A stretch of 64,000 bases of DNA from Paraflavitalea sp. CAU 1676. Lineage in GTDB: Bacteria; Bacteroidota; Bacteroidia; Chitinophagales; Chitinophagaceae. The notes under the pieces were generated by a model that saw only the letters and a list, made by a program, of their open reading frames with translations, was not told where the DNA came from and ran no database searches. Location of the stretch: contig NZ_JARHUJ010000002.1 in assembly GCF_029223285.1 (NCBI RefSeq), positions 434,001 through 498,000 of the forward strand. The letters run 5' to 3'. Positions within the stretch are counted from its first letter, which is position 1, and every line of letters begins with the position of its first letter. Below are positions 8,296-19,100 of this stretch, in pieces. A program made the translations under genes and the position numbers.

Positions 8296-9483
8296 AACAA
8301 TTGGGTCCTGGGCTGGTTGCGCTGGCTGTGTTTGCAGGTGGATCTTCCCCATCATCCACAAAATGATCACGCCCAGCAACGACATCAACGCAAACGACCA
8401 CCGCAGGTTCGAAGCCTGAGCAATAAAACCCACCACCGGCGGCACGATCAGGAAACCAAAATAGCCCACTGTCGATACTGCAGCAATCGCCGGACCTCCA
8501 CTCATATTGGGCACCTTGCCCGCCATGCTGAACGCCATAGGCACCACACACGAAACGCCAAAGCCTACCAGCAGGAAGCCAAAGGCGGCAATATAGGTAT
8601 AGGGCAACAGCGCCGCCAGCAACAAGCCGGCAAACATCAGCGAACCACTGTAGGTGAGCAGTTTCCGGATACCGATCTTGTTCGCTACCCGGTCACCGGC
8701 AAACCGGCCCGTCGTCATCGCGACCATATAAATAGCATAACCGGCAGTAGCCAGACCAGGCGCCGCGCCCGTCGCTTTGCGCAGGTAAATGGCCGCCCAA
8801 TCGTACATCGTGCCTTCGCAGGCCATCGAGGCAAAACACACCAGGCCAAATTTCAGCATCGTACGGTCGGGCATCACAAAACTGCCCTTCCTTTCATGGG
8901 GCGAGGGCAATTGGTGCACACTGTCCTTGAAGAAATAACAACATAAGCTCGTCAGCACCACGCTTACGGTAAGCAGATGCCAGGAAGTGGCAATACCAGC
9001 CGATACCGCCAGCGTACCCATCGCGGCGGCTGCAAAACCCGCGGTACTCCAGATGCCGTGCAACGAGGCGATGATTGATTTGGAGAACATGGCTTGCACA
9101 CCCAATGATTGGGCATTGGCCGAAATATTGAAGAGGTTGCGCGAAGAACCAAAGAAGAACAACACCAGCACCAGTTGCCAGGTCTCATTTACAAAACCCA
9201 CCAGGCACATCATCAGGTTAAAAAGGATCGCCCCACCCATCATCACATAGCGGCTGCTGATGCGGCGCAACAGGAAACCTGTCAGCGGCAGCGTCAGCAT
9301 CAACCCCGCCGGCATGGCAAACAGCACAGCGCCCAGTTCGGCCTCATTAAGATTCAGATGGTGCTGGATAGACGGAATACGCGAAGCCCAGGAGGCAAAG
9401 CCAAAGCCTGATACGAAAAAAAACACGGCAATTGCGATACGGGCCTGTCGGGGAGAAGCTAAATCCGGGTCACCAGTCATCAT
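8293..9483 (-). CDS. MFS transporter, YbjJ-like
   Basis: 396 residues from ATG 9483; a second ATG follows immediately. About 12 hydrophobic segments with an MFS layout, including the RIPSIQHHLNLNEAELG loop after helix 1 and the GDRVANKIG loop between helices. The N-terminal SWASRIPSIQ region resembles the YbjJ/FucP-like branch of the major facilitator superfamily, which imports or exports small solutes by proton coupling. It is the first gene of a minus-strand set (MFS, Crp/Fnr, DJ-1/PfpI) and is divergent from the large SusC operon. The substrate is unknown. Confidence 0.85.
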   Translation of the reverse strand: MMTGDPDLASPRQARIAIAVFFFVSGFGFASWASRIPSIQHHLNLNEAELGAVLFAMPAGLMLTLPLTGFLLRRISSRYVMMGGAILFNLMMCLVGFVNETWQLVLVLFFFGSSRNLFNISANAQSLGVQAMFSKSIIASLHGIWSTAGFAAAAMGTLAVSAGIATSWHLLTVSVVLTSLCCYFFKDSVHQLPSPHERKGSFVMPDRTMLKFGLVCFASMACEGTMYDWAAIYLRKATGAAPGLATAGYAIYMVAMTTGRFAGDRVANKIGIRKLLTYSGSLMFAGLLLAALLPYTYIAAFGFLLVGFGVSCVVPMAFSMAGKVPNMSGGPAIAAVSTVGYFGFLIVPPVVGFIAQASNLRWSFALMSLLGVIILWMMGKIHLQTQPAQPAQDPIV

Positions 9484-9785
9484 TACAATTATGCTTAATG
9501 TGAAGGTGCTAAGATAATCAAAACCAGCCAGCAGGAGGGAGACATTAGCCCCACCTGTCGAATTATCTTGCTCACGTGCAATCGTTTGAGCAGATCCCGG
9601 CAAAACGCAAAATCAAAGATTGCGCACACGGTTGTACAGCCAACACAATCGTTTGCAATTAAGATGTGCATTTTTCACCATGCATGGCGAGCCGGTTTAT
9701 CTTCTAAATTCAAGGCGTATTTAAAAGGATAGCAGCAAAAAAACGGAAACATCAACACCTGCTATTACGCCAAATAAACAAGCTT
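9484..9785. promoter_or_regulatory. Divergent intergenic region with two CAATCGTTTG motifs
   Basis: This 302-bp region separates the MFS gene (minus) from the 11-gene SusC operon (plus). It contains no gene. The 10-mer CAATCGTTTG occurs twice in direct orientation, at 9579-9588 and 9646-9655. With flanks the copies read TGCAATCGTTTGAG and CACAATCGTTTGCA, which resemble LacI-family operators with a central CG. A poor -7-like sequence (TATCTTCT) lies at 9698-9705. No LacI-type gene is in the window. Confidence 0.45.
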
Positions 9786-12773
9786 ATGAGATTAAAGTCG
9801 CTATTGCCAGCGAAAAGCATCGCTTTTTGCGCCTTGCTCATTGTGAACGCCCGGCCCGCCGCAAAAGCCTACACTGGTTACCAGGCAGCCCCACCCGCAA
9901 GCAACGGTAAGGACACCATCCCGGTTACCGACACCACGCTGGCAGCAAAAGCAGCACCCCAACAGATCGCGACCCAGGCTACCTTCTCCAAAGATGGAAA
10001 GGTCAACGTTCGCACCCTCAGTTTCACACCCTTTATTTCGGTTCAGCAGTACGTAAAAGGCAATTTGGCCGGCGTATATGTACAAGAGCCCTCCGGCGAA
10101 CCCGGTACCGAACAGAACCTATTTATCCGTGGCATCTCGATGCCACTCCTCAGCAAAAGGGAACTCTTCGACAACCAGGCAGCCGTATACCTCAATGGAG
10201 TACCCCTGGCCGCCGACAATCCTTTTGCTTACGAGATACAGCAATACGATTTTAACCGCATTGGCCCCGCCACCAACCTGCTCGCGGCATTGAACATCGA
10301 TAATGTGGAGTCCATCGAGGTCATCAAAGATCCCGCACGACTCGCCATCCTGGGTCCTGTAGCAGCCAATGGCGCCATCTGGATCACCACCAAAGCCGCG
10401 AAGTCTGGCCGTCGCCAGATCAATATCAACGGCTACGTGGGTTTTGCACCACAGCAACAGGTAACACCTGTTAATGGCGTATACGAAAACAATTTCCGCC
10501 TGCCTTTCTATAATAAATACGGCACCCTCAACGACCGCTTTAATTATCCAGCCTACCTGAAAGATTCATCCAATGCTGATTATTACGGTCGCTCCAACTG
10601 GACCGATAGCTATTACAAGAACCAGGCGCTGTACAACCTCGACCTGAGTCTCACAGGTGGTTCCGAAAGGGCCAACTTCCGCTTCTTTGGCGGCGCCACC
10701 CGCAACGCCAACACGGCCGATGAAACAGCCCTCCAGCGTTACAATGCTTCGTTCTCGATCAACGTGCTGCCGCTAAAGTGGGTCACCGCTTCAGCCATGA
10801 TCAACGCCACGCACATGATCCGCAACCGCAACCGCAATTTCGTCGATCGCCTCGCCGAAGCACGCTACCTGCCCGACGTATCCAATCCGTTACCGCCCAA
10901 TAAATCGGTGTACGAACAATACCTCGGCCAGTTCGATGAGAATGTAAAGGACGATAACAAGACCACCGCCGTACAGGGTTACTTCAATATCCTTGCCCAA
11001 ATGAAAGGATTCCGCTACACCGGTGGCCTCTCTTTCGATTATAACGAAGGCACACGCGATGTGTTCTATCCCACGCAACTGCTCGAAGGCAACAACTTTG
11101 TATCGAACTATTTCGGCTTCAACCAGCGCTTCATATTCAGCAATGCAGTGGGATATACCTGGAACATCGATACGCAGAACAAGCTCGATTTCGAAGCCGG
11201 ACAAACCTACCAGTCAACCCGTAATAAGTTCGAGTATGCCTATGGATACAATGGCCCCAACAACTTCATTAAGCTCAATATTGTAAACGGTGATCCCAAT
11301 GCCACCGACTACCTCCAGTCCAATGGCTTTGATGTATTTTACCATCCTTCCAACCAGAAAGTAGCAATAGCCGCATTCTTCGGAAAGGCCAACTGGGCAT
11401 ACAATGATATCCTCGACGTTACCGCTGTTGTACGCCGCGATGGAGCATCCGTCATGCAGCCCGACAATCGCTGGTACACCGGCTATGGCCTTACAGCCAC
11501 ACTCGATCTGTACAAGACCGTAGTAAAGAATGCCGATTTCCTCAGCAACCTAGACCTTACAGCATCCTATGGCAGAAACGGCAAACTCCTGTCAGATGAT
11601 CGCTTTGCAGGTGGTCCCAACTACCGCTCCGATCTTTCCTGGACAGGCGCCCCCACCATCGGTAGCTTCGCGGGTCTGCCTGGCCTTTCCCGCCCCTACA
11701 ACTCCGGTTGGGTAGGGTATGGCATACCTTGGGCCTATGTAGAACAGCTGAGCGCTGGCATCAAAGCAGGCTTTCTGCAAAACAAACTCCAGGTAGGTAT
11801 CGACGTATACAGCAAAACCGATAAGGACATGATGCTGCCCGTACCGGTACCGGCTGAATATGGTTACAAAACAGCCTATGCAAGCGGCCTCGATGTAAAC
11901 AACAGCGGCGTAGACCTTACCCTGCATGCAGGCGTGTTGACAGAAGCTGCCAATAAACCAGGCCTCAGCCTCCATGCCAACCTGAACTACAATAAGAATG
12001 AACTGAAGGCACTGCCCAACGGACTGCAGCGCCTCGTGATCAACGATCACCTGCTGCAGGTGGGTCAACCCATCGATGCCTTTTGGGTATATAAGAATGA
12101 AGGGATCTACAACACGAATGCAGAAGTGCCCGTTAAACCCGGCACATCGCAGCCCCTCACATACCAGGGCGTAGCGCTCAAAGCAGGCGATGCACGCTGG
12201 CAGGATGTGAACGGCGACTATACCATCAATGAAGATGACAAGGTAATGGTGGGCAACTCCCTGCCTAAGATCACCGGCGGATTTGGCGGCAACCTGGCAT
12301 ACCGCTCCTTCAACCTCGATTTCAACTTCTATTTCGCACTCGGCCACAAACTGCTCAATAAATATGCGGCACAAAGGCTCGACTTCATCAATACCGATGC
12401 CAGCAGCTCGATCGACGGCGTAAAGGAGATCACCTTCTGGGAAAAGAAGATGGACCTCGGCGCCTATCCCATGTACAACCCCTGGAGCAACACCATTCCT
12501 TACCGCCTCGATCAGGACCTGTTCCTCGACAAAGCATCCTTCGTGAAGCTGCGCTCCGTGACACTGTCCTACAACCTCGTTAGCGGCTGGAAAGGAAAAG
12601 GCAAGAGCAATGTGTTCAAAGAAGCAACGGTATACCTCACCGGCGCCAACCTGTTTACCATCACCTCGTTCAAGGGCGACGATCCCGAGCTGGTACAGTA
12701 CAATGGCTTGTACACCGGCGCAGGATTGCCCATCCAACGCTCCTTTATCCTCGGTTTCAAATTAGAGTTATAA
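9786..12773 (+). CDS. SusC/RagA-family TonB-linked outer-membrane protein (lacks N-terminal CarboxypepD-like domain)
   Basis: 995-residue outer-membrane barrel that, with the SusD lipoprotein encoded next, imports oligomeric nutrients using TonB energy. A signal peptide lies at about 1-29. The plug domain shows SusC signatures (LFIRGIS, NVESIEVIKDPA, GAIWITTK), and the barrel ends in a C-terminal aromatic strand (SFILGFKLEL). Most SusC proteins carry a CarboxypepD-like domain before the plug. Here a polar Pro/Ala/Thr linker of about 40 residues takes its place, unlike the second SusC of the same unit. First gene of the 11-gene unit; SusD follows after 28 bp. Confidence 0.93.
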   Translation: MRLKSLLPAKSIAFCALLIVNARPAAKAYTGYQAAPPASNGKDTIPVTDTTLAAKAAPQQIATQATFSKDGKVNVRTLSFTPFISVQQYVKGNLAGVYVQEPSGEPGTEQNLFIRGISMPLLSKRELFDNQAAVYLNGVPLAADNPFAYEIQQYDFNRIGPATNLLAALNIDNVESIEVIKDPARLAILGPVAANGAIWITTKAAKSGRRQININGYVGFAPQQQVTPVNGVYENNFRLPFYNKYGTLNDRFNYPAYLKDSSNADYYGRSNWTDSYYKNQALYNLDLSLTGGSERANFRFFGGATRNANTADETALQRYNASFSINVLPLKWVTASAMINATHMIRNRNRNFVDRLAEARYLPDVSNPLPPNKSVYEQYLGQFDENVKDDNKTTAVQGYFNILAQMKGFRYTGGLSFDYNEGTRDVFYPTQLLEGNNFVSNYFGFNQRFIFSNAVGYTWNIDTQNKLDFEAGQTYQSTRNKFEYAYGYNGPNNFIKLNIVNGDPNATDYLQSNGFDVFYHPSNQKVAIAAFFGKANWAYNDILDVTAVVRRDGASVMQPDNRWYTGYGLTATLDLYKTVVKNADFLSNLDLTASYGRNGKLLSDDRFAGGPNYRSDLSWTGAPTIGSFAGLPGLSRPYNSGWVGYGIPWAYVEQLSAGIKAGFLQNKLQVGIDVYSKTDKDMMLPVPVPAEYGYKTAYASGLDVNNSGVDLTLHAGVLTEAANKPGLSLHANLNYNKNELKALPNGLQRLVINDHLLQVGQPIDAFWVYKNEGIYNTNAEVPVKPGTSQPLTYQGVALKAGDARWQDVNGDYTINEDDKVMVGNSLPKITGGFGGNLAYRSFNLDFNFYFALGHKLLNKYAAQRLDFINTDASSSIDGVKEITFWEKKMDLGAYPMYNPWSNTIPYRLDQDLFLDKASFVKLRSVTLSYNLVSGWKGKGKSNVFKEATVYLTGANLFTITSFKGDDPELVQYNGLYTGAGLPIQRSFILGFKLEL

Positions 12774-12801
12774 TCATTCAACATATTAATATCCCCATAG
12801 T

Positions 12802-14379
12802 ATGATAGGGAAAAAAATAGCAACTGTTTCACTCACCGCCCTGCTGTTCGCCGGAACGCTGCCGTTCACAGCCTGCAACAAACAGCTCGACGTAAATTCC
12901 ACCCGCCAGTCGGATGAAGCCAAAAGCTGGAAAACCATCGACGATGCCCGCTCAAGTCTCATGGGCATCTACGGACTGTTCCGCGCAGCCGTAGCCGACA
13001 ACAACGCGCATTGGCTTTTCGGTGAACTGCGCAATGGCGACTTCACCGCACTTAAGCGTCCCGATCTCAAAGCCATTATAGAAGGGAAACTCAATGCATC
13101 ATATCCCGTAATCGAAAGTATTGCCAACTGGCGCCGTTTCTATGCCGCCATCAATGCCTGCAACCTCTTCATCGAGCGTTCGGGCGAAGCGTTGGCCGAT
13201 ACCCGCTACACCGAGATCAACCACAAGGTCGATGTAGCCCAGGCCAGGGTACTGCGCGCATTCATGTACTACTATATCGTACGCATCTGGGGCGATGTGC
13301 CCTTGCTCACCAAATCCTACGATAACGGATCCTTCAAACAATTTCCCCGCAGCAGTAAGGAAGATGTGCTGGGATTTGCCGTGCGGGAGATAGAAGAAGC
13401 AGCACCCATGCTGCCGTTTGCCTATGGCGCTGCCGATCCCAAAATGCCCGGGGAGGTGTACCACACCAAAACTTATACAGAATGGAAGAACATGCTGATC
13501 AATAAAGTGTCGGCTTACGCCATTCTCGCACACATCACCGCACTGCAGGGAAACTACTATGCAACAGCCGGCTATACCGACTACGTGATGCAGAACTACA
13601 ACCGCATCGCCATCAACTACCTGTCGGTAGGTGACCTCACCGGCAGAACCGGTATATTCAACGAGCTGGCCGATGACCTGGGGACCGATCAAAATCAGTT
13701 CATCTCCTTCAATTTCCTCCGGGGAATGGGAGAGTTGTCCGTATCAGGCCACATCGAGCAACTCACCCTGGCATACCCGCTGGTATCAAAACAATCGCCC
13801 GATATTTACATTACAAAAGATACACTGGCATCCATGTTCCCCACCAGCAACGGACAGGATCTCCGCTTTGGTACCGATACCTCCAGCGTCGATCAGGGAA
13901 CGCCTACCTTATACCGGAATGCCTACATCACCAACTACGGTGAAGAAATTCCCATCTTCAGCAAGGTTAAATCCATCAACGCAGGGGTAGCCGGCGAACA
14001 ACAGTTCAACGTGTTCACCAGCGCCATCCTGTTTACCCGCCTTGAAGAAATAGTCCTGTTGCGCGCAGAAGCACTCGCGGTGCTGGGCCACGAATCAGAT
14101 GCAGCCACCCTGCTCAATAATATCCGTTCCCGCCGCAACGTAAAAGCCTTCGACGGTGAAGAGGCCGGAGCCGATCTCATCAAAGAAATATTCGAAGAAC
14201 GTCGCCGGGAACTGGTAGGAGAGGGCTGGCGTTGGTATGACCTTGTACGGTACAATAAGATCAAAAAGAACAACCCCGCCTTCAACGCCCTCATCAGCAA
14301 TGGCGGCATCTATTGGCCCGTATCGAGAGACGTCCTCAACAACAACGCACTCATCACCCAGAACAATTACTGGAAATAA
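12802..14379 (+). CDS. SusD/RagB-family nutrient-binding lipoprotein
   Basis: 525 residues with a lipoprotein signal (lipobox cysteine at Cys25, PFTAC) followed by the helical TPR-like SusD fold. Typical features are the N-terminal SLMGIYGLFRA helix, the ARVLRAFMYYYIVRIWGDVPLL block, and the C-terminal SusD_RagB region with LLRAEALAVLGHESDAATLLNNIRSRR and EERRRELVGEGWRWYDLVRY. It forms the lid of the preceding SusC channel on the cell surface. Next gene after 36 bp. Confidence 0.95.
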   Translation: MIGKKIATVSLTALLFAGTLPFTACNKQLDVNSTRQSDEAKSWKTIDDARSSLMGIYGLFRAAVADNNAHWLFGELRNGDFTALKRPDLKAIIEGKLNASYPVIESIANWRRFYAAINACNLFIERSGEALADTRYTEINHKVDVAQARVLRAFMYYYIVRIWGDVPLLTKSYDNGSFKQFPRSSKEDVLGFAVREIEEAAPMLPFAYGAADPKMPGEVYHTKTYTEWKNMLINKVSAYAILAHITALQGNYYATAGYTDYVMQNYNRIAINYLSVGDLTGRTGIFNELADDLGTDQNQFISFNFLRGMGELSVSGHIEQLTLAYPLVSKQSPDIYITKDTLASMFPTSNGQDLRFGTDTSSVDQGTPTLYRNAYITNYGEEIPIFSKVKSINAGVAGEQQFNVFTSAILFTRLEEIVLLRAEALAVLGHESDAATLLNNIRSRRNVKAFDGEEAGADLIKEIFEERRRELVGEGWRWYDLVRYNKIKKNNPAFNALISNGGIYWPVSRDVLNNNALITQNNYWK

Positions 14380-14415
14380 TTGCCGCAACGACTTCACCTG
14401 AAAAAGAGAACGATC

Positions 14416-15090
14416 ATGAACATCAACTATAAAAAACTCGCACTGGCCGCAGCCATCGCCTGCATCGCCATCGTAGGTTGTAAAAAGGATGAAACCTGGT
14501 ACAACTACGACAAAGAGACCAGTGTATTCAATGGAAACAGCTACCAGTACCTGCAGAATGGCAACGGACTGTTCGATTCCATGCTCCTGGTCATCAACCG
14601 CCTGTCGGGATTGAAAGATTCCCTCACGAAAGGCAATGTGACCCTCTTCGCGGTCAACAACAACAGCTTCAACCTGGCCATGAAGAACCTCAACCTGCGC
14701 AGGGCCACCATGGTGCCGGCAAGGCCGCCACTCACCCTGGCCACCCTCGATTCCACCCAACTCGATACGCTCGCCTGCCGATACATTTTGGCTGGCATGT
14801 ACAATACCGATCGCGTGGTCGACAATGCCGATGGTGTCCTGGCACCCGCTATCAAATACAGTTACAATATGAACCTGCTGTACGAAAGGATCAATGCCGC
14901 CGGTTACCAGGGCGGTGGCCCGCAGCAGCTGTTCTTCAGCGACCCCAAACAAACTCCCTTCGAAGTGTTCTGGGTAACCACCAAAACACAGATCGTGAAC
15001 GTAAAGACCAGCAATGGCATCGTACACGTGCTGTCATCGGGGCACGACTTCGGTTTCGGGAATGAATTCGTAGAAAGAATGAACCGCTAA
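14416..15090 (+). CDS. Fasciclin (FAS1)-like lipoprotein
   Basis: 224 residues from ATG 14416, which gives a proper lipoprotein signal ending at Cys22 (IAIVGC). An in-frame ATG at 14380 directly after the SusD stop would add a charged, non-signal leader. The body has a FAS1-like pattern: a start with LFDSMLLVINRLSGLKDSL, a VTLFAVNNNSF motif, and a closing TSNGIVHVLSS strand. FAS1 domains mediate adhesion or carbohydrate and protein binding. A second FAS1 lipoprotein lies at 20983-21729, so the locus carries one after each SusC/SusD pair. Confidence 0.82.
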   Translation: MNINYKKLALAAAIACIAIVGCKKDETWYNYDKETSVFNGNSYQYLQNGNGLFDSMLLVINRLSGLKDSLTKGNVTLFAVNNNSFNLAMKNLNLRRATMVPARPPLTLATLDSTQLDTLACRYILAGMYNTDRVVDNADGVLAPAIKYSYNMNLLYERINAAGYQGGGPQQLFFSDPKQTPFEVFWVTTKTQIVNVKTSNGIVHVLSSGHDFGFGNEFVERMNR

Positions 15091-15123
15091 CCCCACAAAC
15101 ACTCATCCCAAAACAAACGACTT

Positions 15124-16173
15124 ATGAATAATAAACAATGGCGGCTCTTCACTGGCACCCTGTTGGCTGGCGCCTTCCTGCTGGCCCTCACTGCCTGTAA
15201 CAAATTGGTACCCACCTACCGCGATGCACTCAGCGCAGAGGCCGGCTTCTCCCAAACCACCTTCGAGCCGGTGGTAGGACGTACCACCCAGTACTCCAAC
15301 GTATTTGTGAACCCCAACAACGGGTCTACCTATCCCATCGACTTTACCATCGTGAATGCCCGTCGCTTCAGCGGCGAAGCAGCGCCCGAACTGTCAGATA
15401 TATTTCCCGTAAAGGTCTGGAAGCAGGCCTACACCGGCACCGAAACCAGTATTGCGGAGATCGAAGGCAAACGTGCAACCGAATACCACAATGTATTTGA
15501 AGTGCGCAAGCATTCCGGCGACTTTGTATTGTGGTCCTCATCAACCTCGCGCATCCTGCGTTGTCAGGCCGACTCCGGATATGTATTCGATGTAGAAATG
15601 AGCAATAGCGGCGGCCGTCGCTACTTCCGCAACATGCGCCTCATGCCATTCCGCGAACGCCCTTATGAACCATCCAACCTCAACCCGGTCACCGGCCAGT
15701 CGGTATCCAATGGTATCTATCCTTCTTATATGTTGAATGTAAGAGGCGATTCCTCCAACAACTACCTCACCGCCGCCGATGTGGATGTGTATATCCGTAA
15801 ATCATCGGAAACTGGTAAAACGCCGGGCAATACCATATCCTTCATGTTCCTGGACAAATACTTCAAGCCCATCGATCCGGCAAAGTTCGCCCTCACCGAC
15901 TGGAATAATCTCCTGCACGGTTTCAACGTGAAGAAGACTGCTACCCGCGTAACCTACGATGTAGCATTCCCCGTTCCCCTGGCACAGTTACCTACCCGTT
16001 TCACAACGGCTGATGGAAGGAGAACAAGCGTAAAGTTTGGTTACTCACGCATCGGCTTTGGTGGCTTCCGCCAGGATGCGGTGATCGGACTTGACTTTGC
16101 CATTTATGAACCCGGCGATTGGGAGATCGTATTCGCCTTTAAAAATGACAGCCCCAAATTCTCCAATGACTAA
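15124..16173 (+). CDS. Surface lipoprotein, DUF5007-like
   Basis: 349 residues with lipobox Cys25 (LALTAC). The sequence is beta-rich and repeatedly shows short strands and Asn/Gly turns. It has no catalytic motif that I recognise. Its position between the fasciclin lipoprotein and the second SusC, and its general look, fit the DUF5007-type lipoproteins found in SusC/SusD loci; this name is from memory and tentative. A role in ligand binding at the cell surface is inferred. It ends 16 bp before the next SusC start. Confidence 0.7.
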   Translation: MNNKQWRLFTGTLLAGAFLLALTACNKLVPTYRDALSAEAGFSQTTFEPVVGRTTQYSNVFVNPNNGSTYPIDFTIVNARRFSGEAAPELSDIFPVKVWKQAYTGTETSIAEIEGKRATEYHNVFEVRKHSGDFVLWSSSTSRILRCQADSGYVFDVEMSNSGGRRYFRNMRLMPFRERPYEPSNLNPVTGQSVSNGIYPSYMLNVRGDSSNNYLTAADVDVYIRKSSETGKTPGNTISFMFLDKYFKPIDPAKFALTDWNNLLHGFNVKKTATRVTYDVAFPVPLAQLPTRFTTADGRRTSVKFGYSRIGFGGFRQDAVIGLDFAIYEPGDWEIVFAFKNDSPKFSND

Positions 16174-16189
16174 TCCAAACGCTATAACA

Positions 16190-19100
16190 ATGAAAAGTAA
16201 TACCAACATAAGGACATCATACCTGGCCTGCATCCTGTTGTTACTGCTGGTTGGCATTAGCCCGTTGGGAGCCTTCGCACAGGAAAAGATCAAGGTGCAG
16301 GGCATCGTGCTCGGCAAAGGCGACAATGCCCCCAAATCCGGCGTAACCATCTCTGTTGGAAAAAAATCGATCGCAGCTACAGATAAAGACGGCCGATTTA
16401 CCGTAATGGTAGATCCCGGCGCTACACTCACGTTCACGTTCAGCGGTTTCGGCGCTGAGAAGAAAGTAGTGCAACGCGCAACCGCCAACCTCGAGATCGT
16501 CATGGCGCCCAAAGACGAAGCCATGCGCGAGATCGTGGTACAGGGCTTTAAGAGAGCCACCCGCGAAACCACCACCGGTTCTACCGTAGTGATCAGCGGA
16601 AAGCAATTGCAGGACGTACCCGTATCCAACGTACTCGAACTGTTGCAGGGAAAAGTAGCGGGCGTTAACATCCAGAACAATACCGGTTCACCCGGCGCCA
16701 TGGGTACCATCAACATTCGCGGTGTATCCAGCGCACAGGTAAACTCCAGCGGCTTCCTCACGCCAACATCACCACTCTTCGTGATCGACGGTGTACCCGT
16801 TGACATGAACACCAACTATGAATACGGATTTCAGGGCGGTGGTCCCGGCATCAGCCCCCTCTCACTGATACCGCCCGAAGACATCGAGTCGGTAGAGTTC
16901 CTGAAAGACGCCGCCGCCACTTCTCAATACGGTTCAAGAGGCGCCTACGGGGTGATCATCATCACCACCAAGCGTGGCCGTTCCAAAGTGCCCATCGTAT
17001 CTTATTCAGGTTCTTATTTCGTGAGTTATGCTCCCGCCCAGCGCAAGGTAATGGGCGGTAATGAAGAACGTCGGTTCAGGATCAACCAGATCCTCAATTA
17101 CGATACGTCGTACGCCCAGGGAATGAGCCTGATCAATATTACGCCGTTCCTGGCCGACTCGCTCAATCCTTACTTCAACAATTCAACCGACTGGCAGAAG
17201 CTGTTCTTCCGCACCACCAACAACCAAACGCACAACGTCAACATATCTGGTGGCGACCAGACCTTCAATTACAAGACCAACCTCAACTATTATTCAGAGG
17301 AAGGTATCTTGCGGAATACTGGCTTCAAGCGCTATACCCTGGGCATGGACGCACTGTACCAGCCGTCCGATCGCTTCAGGATGGTGGCCAACCTGAAAGG
17401 GGCCATGGGGCAGCGCAACAACGGTAGCGGAATGGGATTGCAGCAGGTCAATATCAAGAATGCCTCCAACCTGTCTTCTCTCGTGTCCCCGGCCTATTAT
17501 GCCGATTTCAACCAGGCAGCCGACGGCAAAGAGGTACGTGATGATAATAAGAACATCAACGTGTCCACATCACTCGACCTTCAATACGAACCCATCAAAG
17601 GATTGCGCTTCTCGAACCTGTTTACCTACAACATTATCACAGGCAGCTCCAGCAAGTTCAGCCCATCCTTTATCAATGATAATATACCGGAATACTACGC
17701 CTACAACGATAAAACCTACAACCTCTACGACCGGGCAGCCATCAACTATATCCGTTCTATTGGCAATCACAACCTGAATTTCTTTGTATTCAACGAAGTA
17801 TCGTCCTATGGATTCCGGGCCAACGCGTCACTGCTCACACAAACGGCCAATGACCAGATCGAAGGTCCTGTTGGGTACAGCTGGTACCGCTCCAAAGGAG
17901 GTACCCTCGACAATGCCAAGGATACACGTATCCATGGTTTTGGTGGAAGCATCTCCTACAACTACGATACAAAATACGTGGTCGATATTAGCTATCGCCT
18001 CGATGGAACCTCCACCAACGGACCCTCTACCGGTTACACCGTCAACCCGTCCATCAGCGCACGCTGGAACTTCAACCGCGAGAATTTCCTGTCAGACCTG
18101 CCCTGGCTTAGCTATGGATCGATCCGCGGTAGCTGGGGTCGCAATATTGTACCAACAGGCAGCATCTTCGATGTGTTCGGTACCTATCGCATCGGTAACA
18201 ACTACAACGACGACCCAACGGTATACATCGACTGGGGTAATATTCCCAACGATGCCTTCAAGCCGGTCACAAAAACCAAATTCAACCTGGGGTTAGACCT
18301 CGGCTTGTTCAACAATGCAATAAGCACGGTCATCGAACCCTACTATGAGACTACGGATAATGAGGTGATGGATGTAAGCCTGGCCAACGTCAACGGCTTT
18401 ACCAAGATCAAATCCAACGCACGCAGCGTCGCCAACTATGGAATCGATGCGTCGCTCACCTGGCGCGTGTTGCCGCAGAACCGTGCAGTCCAGTGGACAG
18501 TGTCTGGAAATATAGCATGGGTGAATCCCATCCTGAGCAAGTTGCCCAATGGTGAACGCCAAACGATCCTCTCATTCACCGATGCAGACAACGCTAAGTT
18601 GCCCCTCGTCTATCGCCTGGGTAAAGCACCTTTCGCCAACCAGTTGTACAATAATGAAGGCGTATATGCCAGCACGGCCGATGTACCGGTGAATCCCCAA
18701 ACAGGCCTGCGCCTGCAGAATGGCCGTAACACAGGGATCTTCTTCCAGGGCGGCGATCCCATCTGGACCGACATCAACGGTGACTACATCATCGACGAGC
18801 AAGACCTCGTAACGGCGGGTAACCCCTGGCCAAAATTCACCGGTGGTATGAACTCCATGTTGACCTATAAGAACTGGACCTTCAATATGAACGTTTCTTA
18901 TACCCTCGTAAGAGATGTTTTGAACATACCATTGGCGCAAACCTTCCAGAATTTTTATAACCCAACCGTGCCCCAGGCCCTGGTGCCCATCAATGAGTAT
19001 GATATCTGGAAACCAGGTGGCTCCAAAACATCAGGCAGCCTGAACGCCAAATACCCCAATCCTTTCGATTTCAGAAGGGCAGGGCAGATCAACCCGTACC

